Source: Actinomycetes bacterium
GTDB lineage: Bacteria; Actinomycetota; Acidimicrobiia; Acidimicrobiales; Palsa-688
NCBI GenBank assembly: GCA_021796905.1
Contig: JAKABK010000166.1
Coordinates: 1 to 5,371 of the forward strand
Direction of reading: 5' to 3'
Length of the DNA stretch: 5,371 nt
Shown here: in pieces, positions 1 through 5,371 of the stretch
Position numbering within the stretch: the first letter of the stretch is position 1
Layout: each line of letters opens with the position of its first letter
Position numbers and translations under genes: made by a program
The notes under the pieces: generated by a model
The model's input: only the letters and a program-made list of their open reading frames with translations
The model's database searches: none
What the model was told of the DNA's origin: nothing

Positions 1-389
1 CGGTGCGCGACGCCGGCTACGACGTCGGCGTCGCCGGAGCCGACGCCGCCATGCTGCCCGCCTACGACTCGTTGCTCGATGACGACGAAGTGATCGAGGT
101 CGGTCGGCTCCGGTTGCGGACCATCGCCACACCGGGCCACACGCCCGGGTCGATGTGCTTCCGCCTCGAGGGGTCGGCGGTGGTCTTCAGCGGCGACACC
201 CTCTTCCCCGGCGGCCCGGGCAACACCAGCTTCCCCGGCGGGGACTTCCAGACGATCATCGCCTCGATCGAGGACCGGTTGTTCTCCGCCCTGCCACCCG
301 AGACGCTGGTCCTGCCGGGCCACGGGGCGGGAACCACCATCGCAGCGGAGTCCCCCCATCTCCAGGAATGGGTCGACCGGGGTTGGTGA
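1..389 (+). CDS. MBL-fold metallo-hydrolase, glyoxalase II-like (3' part only)
   Basis: This is the C-terminal 128 residues of a metallo-beta-lactamase-fold hydrolase, read in the frame whose first full codon is at 3 and ending at TGA 387-389. The visible metal-binding motifs are PGHTPGS (His46 of the visible part), SGDTLF (Asp65) and LPGHG (His107), in the order and spacing of the glyoxalase II / COG0491 group. The N-terminal HxHxDH motif that completes the two-metal site is missing because it lies before the window. The GTG at 3 is therefore an internal codon, not a real start. Such enzymes hydrolyse thioesters such as S-lactoylglutathione or related substrates in the cytoplasm; this sequence does not show which. 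The C-terminus (PHLQEWVDRGW) looks natural and not truncated. A strong inverted repeat lies 40 nt after the stop. The family call is firm, the substrate unknown. Confidence 0.9.
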   Translation, partial: VRDAGYDVGVAGADAAMLPAYDSLLDDDEVIEVGRLRLRTIATPGHTPGSMCFRLEGSAVVFSGDTLFPGGPGNTSFPGGDFQTIIASIEDRLFSALPPETLVLPGHGAGTTIAAESPHLQEWVDRGW

Positions 390-428
390 CCCGTCCCGGT
401 CGGCCCCCGACCGGCCACCCACCCGGCG

Positions 429-467
429 CGCAAATGACGCAGACCGGGATGGCCTGCGTCATTTGCG
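429..467. terminator. Perfect 14-bp inverted repeat, likely bidirectional terminator
   Basis: The arms 429-442 (CGCAAATGACGCAG) and 454-467 (CTGCGTCATTTGCG) are exact reverse complements around an 11-nt loop. The repeat starts 40 nt after the MBL-fold gene's stop. The outer part of each arm has AAA or TTT, so an RNA from either strand would have a short A run in the 5' arm and a U run in the 3' arm. There is no proper U tract after the stem, as is common for high-GC actinobacterial hairpin terminators. It could instead be a repeated element or a protein-binding site, because the arms are AT-richer than their surroundings. Strand is left open because both sides can use it. Confidence 0.6.
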
Positions 468-624
468 TTCACGCCCCGCCCCTCGGGAACCGCTCTCTAT
501 CTGGTGGGGCCGCCTCGACCCACCCCGGACCACTGATGGCCGGAGCGAGCATTGGGCCGGTCTCTGTCGAGGGCCGAGGATCGGAACGTGTCAGTTACGC
601 CCGGACTGTGACGCCCGGGCCCTC

Positions 625-669
625 TCAGCGAGGCGGAGAATCCTCCGGAGACGCCGTCGTAACGCTCAT
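625..669 (-). CDS. Possible 14-codon small ORF with strong ribosome binding site
   Basis: On the minus strand, ATG at 669-667 opens a frame MSVTTASPEDSPPR ending at TGA 627-625. The sequence just before it reads AAAGGAG (complement of 676-682), a near-ideal Shine-Dalgarno placed 6 nt before the ATG, which is unusual in this window, where two of the long genes lack any. A promoter-like sequence lies about 115 nt upstream. The peptide has no Cys, no membrane segment and no recognised motif, and no gene follows it on this strand inside the window, so a classical attenuation leader is hard to argue. It may be a small protein, the remnant of a decayed gene whose 5' end survives, or chance. The sequence after the stop does not continue as a convincing protein in another frame. 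Confidence 0.25.
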   Translation of the reverse strand: MSVTTASPEDSPPR

Positions 670-790
670 GATCGGCTCCTTTCCCTGAATCATCTGATCC
701 TGGGTGGCGGGATCTGCGATGGAGCCGGAACCTCGGCCCCGAGCTTCCCCCGCCCGGGCCCCCCACGACCGTGGGAGCGTCCGTACCCCC

Positions 791-819
791 ATTGAACGAC
801 GACCTCGGGCCGCTGTCAA
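791..819 (-). promoter_or_regulatory. Sigma70-like promoter in the convergent gap, reading leftward
   Basis: On the minus strand the complement of 814-819 is TTGACA, an exact -35 consensus. After exactly 17 bp comes TTCAAT (complement of 791-796), which matches 4 of 6 bases of TATAAT including the important first T and last AAT. The expected start is an A around 784. A dyad CCCACG-AC-CGTGGG at 762-775 lies some 10-23 nt inside the predicted transcript and could be an operator or early hairpin. The transcript would pass through the 14-codon ORF and reach the inverted repeat at 429-467, giving an RNA of roughly 350 nt. No known gene lies downstream on this strand. The motif match is seen directly; activity is an inference. 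Confidence 0.4.
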
Positions 820-890
820 GTCCGTCCGGAGGAATTCTCGGCGCCGGCGACAACGCCGGGACCGGTACGCCGGGACCTCTCCCCCGGGCA

Positions 891-925
891 CGCCGACGGC
901 GCCGACCACTCCGGCGCCTCCGGCG
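891..925 (-). terminator. GC-rich hairpin just after the debranching enzyme gene
   Basis: Arms 891-905 and 911-925 pair over 15 positions with one mismatch and two G-U pairs when read as minus-strand RNA, including a run of 7 Watson-Crick pairs, around a 5-nt loop. It begins 6 nt after the debranching gene's stop codon (934-932). No U tract follows, so it fits the U-poor hairpin terminators common in actinobacteria. High local GC makes stems easy to find, but the position directly behind a stop codon supports the call. Confidence 0.6.
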
Positions 926-931
926 TGTTGC

Positions 932-3046
932 TCACAGACCGGTGAGGGGGTGGCGGGGGGCGTCTACCAGCTGGAGGCCTTCGGGCAAGCCCTCGAGCTC
1001 CACCCGGTCCCCTTCGACCGTGACGGTCACCCGGGCGCCGGCGAGCGGGATCCGCCCTACCCGGAGACGGCCGATCTGCTCGGGGAGGGCGGGGTGCAGC
1101 CACACCTTGCCGCGGGGGACCCACGGGTCGAGGCGCAGCAGGGTCCGCAGCATGAGCAGCGGCGACGCCGCCGCCCACGCCTGGGGCGAGCAGCTCGTCG
1201 GGTAGCTCGCGACGACCGGGAGCTCGATTCGCTCGAGCCCGCTGAACAGCTCCGGGAGGCGCCCACCCCGACTGACAGCCGCGTCGATCATGCCCATCAC
1301 GACCCGTTGCGCCTCACGGACGAAGCCGTAGCGCATGAGCCCGGCGGCGACGATGGCGTTGTCGTGGGGCCAGACGGAGCCGGTGTGGAACCCGAGAGGG
1401 TTGTAGCCGGCCATCGAGGTGGCGAGCGTCCTGACCCCCCACCCGCTGAACAGCTCGGGCGACAGCAGCCGGCGGGCAACGGCGTCGGCCTTGTCGGCGT
1501 CGAGGATCCCGGTCCACAGGCAGTGGCCCATGCTGGAGCCGATCCCGTCGATCGGCTTCTTGTCCCGATCGAGGCCCATGGCGATCGCCCCGACGTCGTC
1601 CATCCAGAAGTCGCGGTTGAACGCGGCCTTCAAGTCCGCTGCTCTCTGGCGCAACCTGGCGGACAGCGCCTGGTCACCGGCCTCGGCCGCGAAGAAGGCC
1701 CGGGCCAGGTAGGCGCCGTAGACGTACCCCTGGACCTCGGCGAGCGCGATCGGACCTTCGGGGAGCCTGCCGTCGGCGAAACGGACCGCGTCGTCGGTGT
1801 CCCGCCAGCCGAGGTTGCGCCGGCCCCGGTCCGATGCGCGTCGGCACTCGACGTAGCCGTCGCCGTCCCGGTCCCCCCAACCTTCGATCCACTCGATCGC
1901 CCGGTCTGCGTGGGGAACCAGCTCGTCGACCGCCTCTCGGGCGAGCCCCCAGCGGCGCAGCTCCCCGAGGAGCATCACGAACAGCGGGGTCGTGTCCGCC
2001 GCCCCGTAGCTCGGCCGGGTACCGAGGGCGAGGGTGGCGTCGTCGCCGGGGCGCAGCTCGTGGAGGATCCGGCCGGGCTCCTCCTCGCTCACCTCGTCCA
2101 CTTCCTCACCCTGGAACCGGGCGAGGGTCTGGAGGGTGCCGAGGGCCAGGTCCGGGTCGGCGAGCAGCGCCATCCACGAGGTGAACAGGGAGTCCCGACC
2201 GAAGAGCCGCATCGACCAGGGGGCACCGGCGGCGACGACGGTGCGGTGCGGGTGCTCGGGGTCGAAGATCCGCAGGGCCCCGAGATCCTCGGCGCTACCC
2301 GCCACCACTTCCCTCAATCCGGGGTGGTCGGTGTCGACCACCGGGACGCTGCGGCGCCAGGCGGCCATCCGCTCGGCCGGCTTGGAGCGGGCGACCGGCT
2401 GGCCGGCGGGCCAGCGCGGCTCTACCGCGACGTCGTCGAAGGCGCAGACCATCTCCTGGCAGCACGACCACTCCCCCCGCGGCGGGATGACGACCTCGGC
2501 TCGCGCCAGGTTCCCGTCGAGGGTCACCGGGTGGGACAGTGCGATGCGCAGCTCCCGACGGTGGGCGCCGTGACGCCGGCTGAAGACCAGCAGCCCGTCC
2601 CGGACCTCGGTGCCTGCCGGTCCCTCGGGCAGCCCGTGGCCGCTGCGGACGGCGAACAGCTCCCCGAAATCGGCGTCGTAGGCGATCTCCACCGCGCAGT
2701 ACGACGCCTCGTCGGTGAGGTTGCGGACCACCAAGTCCTCCCGCAGGCCCCGTCCGACGTAGCGGTGGCGCAGCACCAGCAGGGTGGAGTCGCCCCGGCC
2801 TCCGGGCGGCGCGACCTGGGAGACGAGCGTGGCCCGGTAGGGGTCGGGGGAGCTCACCGCCAACGCCTCGGGCGTCCGGCCGTTGACGGTCAGTTCCCAA
2901 CGGGAGAGGAAGCGGGTCTCCCGGAAGAAGAACCCCTCGGCGCGACGCGGGTCCACGTCACCGCTGGGGGCCGACACGAGGAAGGCGGCTCCCTCGACCA
3001 TCACCAGCCGGTCGCCCGAGCCCGCAACGCTCCACGAGCCCGGCAT
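932..3046 (-). CDS. Glycogen debranching enzyme-type alpha-1,6-glucosidase
   Basis: This complete 704-residue protein belongs to the amylo-alpha-1,6-glucosidase / GDE family. Its N-terminal beta domain (about residues 14-205) has the family pattern VEGAAFLVS...GD (17-30) and FFRETRFLSR (40-49). An (alpha/alpha)6 barrel follows, with the motifs PWSMRLFGRDS (276-286), GWRDTDD (413-419), ALAEVQGYVYG (around Glu437), GFHTGSVWPHDN (552-563), LPELFSG (about 596-602) and YPTSCSPQAWA (615-625). A short C-terminal beta segment (about 649-690) closes the protein. Asp285, Asp416, Glu437 and Asp562 are candidate active-site acids by conservation; which is acid or base is not shown here. It probably removes alpha-1,6-linked glucose from storage glucan in the cytoplasm; other alpha-glycosides are possible for this broad family, and it is distinct from GH13 GlgX. 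There is no signal peptide. ATG 3046 is chosen because the domain begins soon after it; no Shine-Dalgarno precedes it and a -10 box sits at leaderless distance. It is transcribed divergently from sufC. Confidence 0.9.
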   Translation of the reverse strand: MPGSWSVAGSGDRLVMVEGAAFLVSAPSGDVDPRRAEGFFFRETRFLSRWELTVNGRTPEALAVSSPDPYRATLVSQVAPPGGRGDSTLLVLRHRYVGRGLREDLVVRNLTDEASYCAVEIAYDADFGELFAVRSGHGLPEGPAGTEVRDGLLVFSRRHGAHRRELRIALSHPVTLDGNLARAEVVIPPRGEWSCCQEMVCAFDDVAVEPRWPAGQPVARSKPAERMAAWRRSVPVVDTDHPGLREVVAGSAEDLGALRIFDPEHPHRTVVAAGAPWSMRLFGRDSLFTSWMALLADPDLALGTLQTLARFQGEEVDEVSEEEPGRILHELRPGDDATLALGTRPSYGAADTTPLFVMLLGELRRWGLAREAVDELVPHADRAIEWIEGWGDRDGDGYVECRRASDRGRRNLGWRDTDDAVRFADGRLPEGPIALAEVQGYVYGAYLARAFFAAEAGDQALSARLRQRAADLKAAFNRDFWMDDVGAIAMGLDRDKKPIDGIGSSMGHCLWTGILDADKADAVARRLLSPELFSGWGVRTLATSMAGYNPLGFHTGSVWPHDNAIVAAGLMRYGFVREAQRVVMGMIDAAVSRGGRLPELFSGLERIELPVVASYPTSCSPQAWAAASPLLMLRTLLRLDPWVPRGKVWLHPALPEQIGRLRVGRIPLAGARVTVTVEGDRVELEGLPEGLQLVDAPRHPLTGL

Positions 3047-3053
3047 CGGCTGC

Positions 3054-3059
3054 AGGCTA
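3054..3059 (-). promoter_or_regulatory. -10 box for a leaderless debranching enzyme mRNA
   Basis: On the minus strand the complement of 3054-3059 is TAGCCT, which fits the actinobacterial -10 pattern TANNNT. It ends 7 nt before the ATG at 3046, so transcription would start at or next to the A of the start codon. This agrees with the lack of any Shine-Dalgarno. No good -35 is seen at 16-18 bp spacing. A 7-bp inverted repeat (3047-3053 with 3085-3091) flanks the box and could bind a regulator. Confidence 0.45.
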
Positions 3060-3104
3060 CCCGTGGGAAAGAGGCGCCGAAGCGGCAGCCGTCCACCTTT
3101 TCCC

Positions 3105-3116
3105 CTACGGCCGTAG
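3105..3116. promoter_or_regulatory. Perfect 12-bp palindrome before sufC, candidate operator
   Basis: CTACGGCCGTAG is its own reverse complement, and after one mismatch two more base pairs match (3102-3103 with 3118-3119). It ends 10 nt before the sufC ATG. The sequence right after it, TGGTAATAG (3117-3125), resembles an extended -10, so a protein bound here would cover the sufC promoter. Suf operons in actinobacteria are often controlled by a SufR-type Fe-S repressor, but I cannot assign this site to SufR or any other regulator from sequence alone. Confidence 0.35.
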
Positions 3117-3126
3117 TGGTAATAGC

Positions 3127-3869
<743 letters not shown>

Positions 3870-3879
<10 letters not shown>

Positions 3880-5099
3880 ACGTGACGGCAGTGAAGAAGG
3901 ACTTCCCGATCTTCGACCACGACGTCCGCGGCAAGCGGCTGGTGTTCCTCGACTCGGCCGCTTCCTCCCAGAAACCGCGGGCGGTCCTCGACGCGATGGA
4001 CGACTACTACGAGACCACCCACGCCAATGTCCATCGCGGCGTGTACGCCATCGCCGAGGAGGCGACCCGCCTCTACGAGCAGGCCCGCCGGCGGGTGGGG
4101 GCACTGGTCGGGGTGAGCGACCCGGCCGAGGTGATCTTCACCAAGAACGTCACCGAGAGCTTCAACCTGATCTCCTACTCCTGGGGTCGGGCCAACCTCG
4201 GCCCCGGCGACGTGGTGGTGCTCAGCTTGATGGAGCACCACGCCAACCTGGTGCCGTGGCTCCAGCTGAAGCAGGAGCGCGACATCGAGCTGCGCTACCT
4301 CGGGCTCACCGCCGACGGACGCCTCGACACCTCCGGGCTGGAGGCGGCCGTCGAGGGTGCCAAGCTGGTGAGCGTCACCGCCTGCTCGAACGTGCTCGGG
4401 ACCCTGACCCCGGTCCGGCAACTGGCCGACGCCGCCCACGCCGCCGGTGCGCTGCTCGCCGTCGACGGCGCCCAGCTCGTCCCCCATGTCCCTACCGACC
4501 TCGGCGCGCTCGGAGCGGACTTCTTCGGCTTCACCGGCCACAAGATGCTCGGCCCGACCGGCATCGGGGTGCTCTGCGCCCGCCGGGAGCTGCTCGAGGC
4601 GATGCCTCCGTTCCTCGGTGGCGGGGAGATGATCAGCGATGTCCGCACCGACGGGTTCACCCCGACCGAGATCCCCTGGAAGTTCGAGGCCGGCACCCCG
4701 CCGATCGCCGAGGCGATCGGGTTGGCCGCCGCCGTCGAGTACCTGGAGCGTCTCGGGATGCAGACCGTCCGAGACCACGAGAAGGCGCTGTCGCAGTACG
4801 CGATCGACAGCCTCACCGAGCGTTTCGGGCCCGATATCACGATCCACGGCCCGCTCGACGCCGAGTCCCGCGGTGGGCTGGTCTCGTTCGCGTTCAAAGA
4901 CATCCACCCCCACGACCTGTCCCAGGTGCTCGACGAGTCGGGGGTGTGCGTGCGCGCCGGCCATCACTGCGCCAAGCCGCTGATGCGCCACCTCGGACTG
5001 TCGGCCACCGCCCGCGCGTCGTGGTCGGTGTACAACGACGAGTCCGACATCGACGCTCTCGGCGACGCCCTGGTCGTCGCCGACCGACTCTTCTCGTAG
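3870..5099 (+). CDS. sufS: SufS, PLP-dependent cysteine desulfurase
   Basis: This 409-residue enzyme converts L-cysteine to alanine and carries the sulfur as a persulfide for Fe-S assembly. It is a class V aminotransferase-fold protein of normal SufS length. The N-terminus has FLDSAASSQKP (26-36) and ANVHRGVYAIAEEAT (52-66). His123 in MEHHAN stacks on the cofactor, Asp199 and Gln202 in VDGAQ contact PLP, and Lys225 in TGHKMLGPTG forms the Schiff base. The active-site Cys is 367 in VRAGHHCAKPLMRHLG, with Arg362 expected to bind the substrate carboxylate. The Cys-loop is compact, as in SufS enzymes that work with SufU rather than SufE, which matches the next gene. The role assignments come from known SufS structures. 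The start is ATG 3870, supported by GGAAGG at 3855; it overlaps sufC by 10 nt. No key residue is missing. Confidence 0.96.
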
Positions 5100-5105
5100 A
5101 CCCCC

Positions 5106-5110
5106 AGGAG
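5106..5110 (+). promoter_or_regulatory. Ribosome binding site of sufU
   Basis: AGGAG sits 6 nt before GTG 5117 in the 17-nt gap after the sufS stop. It decides the GTG start, which also gives the usual short SufU N-terminus. Confidence 0.7.
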
Positions 5111-5116
5111 CCTGCC

Positions 5117-5371
5117 GTGCCCGGCCTCGAAGACCTCTACCGCGAGATCATCCTCGACCACTACCGCAACCCCCGCAACCGGGGGGAGCTACCGGTCCCC
5201 CCCGCACACGTGGAGACCGGCTTCAACCCGCTCTGCGGTGACGAGATCACCGTCTATGTGCAGACCGACGGTGACCGGATCGCCGACGTCAAGCTCGCCG
5301 GCCAGGGATGCTCGATCAGCCAGAGCTCGGCGTCGATGATGTCGACCGCGGTGAAGGGCAAGACCCTCGAG
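5117..5371 (+). CDS. sufU: SufU, zinc-dependent sulfur-transfer partner of SufS (5' part)
   Basis: The first 85 residues of an IscU/NifU-like SufU are present and the gene runs off the window edge; the family is about 140-150 residues long. The N-terminus reads LEDLYREIILDHYRNPRNRG (4-23), typical of SufU. Cys40 and Asp42 in NPLCGDEI and Cys65 in GQGCSISQSSASMM match the zinc ligands of characterised SufU; the last cysteine ligand lies beyond the window. The protein takes the persulfide sulfur from SufS by zinc-ligand swapping, a role established in Bacillus, and passes it towards the SufBCD scaffold. Being SufU rather than IscU is supported by the neighbouring sufC and sufS and by the GQGCSIS context. 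The start is GTG with AGGAG 6 nt upstream. It is co-transcribed with sufS. Confidence 0.93.
   Translation, partial: MPGLEDLYREIILDHYRNPRNRGELPVPPAHVETGFNPLCGDEITVYVQTDGDRIADVKLAGQGCSISQSSASMMSTAVKGKTLE

Larger units (their letters stand above)
390..931. other. Convergent intergenic region, about 540 bp, no long gene
   Basis: This gap separates the ends of two convergent genes. Open frames of 60-180 codons cross it on both strands, but they are rich in R, G, P and S, show no family motif and look like by-products of high GC. It contains inverted repeats at 429-467 (perfect 14-bp arms), 503-508/519-524 (6 bp), 569-575/618-624 (7 bp), 762-767/770-775 (6-bp arms, 2-nt centre), 844-849/854-859 (6 bp, loop ACAA) and 891-925. 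An 8-bp direct repeat ACGCCCGG occurs at 597-604 and 611-618. A minus-strand promoter-like sequence (791-819) and a 14-codon ORF (625-669) are listed separately. I looked for tRNA, tmRNA and RNase P RNA signatures on both strands and saw none. The region is unusually long for two convergent bacterial genes, so a small RNA or small protein is possible. Confidence 0.6.

Noticed and set aside
3..5. GTG as the start codon of the MBL-fold gene
   Set aside because: The protein would lack the HxHxDH metal-binding motif; the gene clearly continues before the window.
430..790. RNase P RNA or tmRNA on the minus strand, suggested by the roughly 350-nt size between promoter and hairpin
   Set aside because: The conserved RNase P segments (GAGGAAAGTCC-like, ACAGAAA-like) and the tmRNA T-arm and tag-peptide features are not present.
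463..795. Plus-strand 110-codon frame in the convergent gap
   Set aside because: Arginine/proline-rich, no ribosome binding site, starts inside the inverted repeat and shows no domain; likely noise.
497..853. Minus-strand 118-codon frame in the convergent gap
   Set aside because: Sequence is G/R/S/P-rich with no motif or third-position pattern, and its start lies upstream of the predicted promoter without a ribosome site.

Overview
The window is very GC-rich and densely coded, with strong G/C preference at third codon positions, a GTG start, and several genes whose 5' ends lack a ribosome binding site. Together with a SufC-SufS-SufU iron-sulfur gene order, this suggests a high-GC actinobacterium, perhaps an Acidimicrobiia-like lineage. 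The phylum is an inference from composition and gene families, not a proven identity.

Layout: (1) 1-389, + strand: the 3' end of an MBL-fold hydrolase of the glyoxalase II-like type, cut by the window edge. (2) 390-931: a convergent intergenic region of about 540 bp with no convincing long gene. It holds a perfect 14-bp inverted repeat close behind the hydrolase and a GC-rich hairpin close behind the gene on the other strand. Between them, on the - strand, are a promoter-like sequence and a 14-codon ORF with a very good ribosome binding site. (3) 932-3046, - strand: a complete 704-residue glycogen-debranching-type glucosidase. (4) 3047-3126: an 80-bp divergent promoter region with a leaderless-type -10 box for the debranching gene and a perfect 12-bp palindrome next to the start of sufC. 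(5) 3127-5371, + strand: sufC, sufS and the first 85 codons of sufU. sufC and sufS overlap by 10 nt, and sufS and sufU are 17 nt apart, so the three are almost surely one operon.

Functionally, SufS takes sulfur from cysteine, SufU accepts it as a zinc-bound sulfur-transfer partner, and SufC is the ATPase of the SufBCD scaffold on which Fe-S clusters are assembled. The scaffold genes sufB and sufD are not upstream of sufC, which instead abuts a divergent carbohydrate gene. The debranching enzyme probably acts in storage or alpha-glucan turnover and has no visible functional link to the Suf genes.

Most of the window is ordinary core metabolism. The parts worth a second look are the orphan minus-strand signals in the convergent gap, the AT-richer perfect inverted repeat, and the palindrome and truncated gene order at the head of the suf operon.
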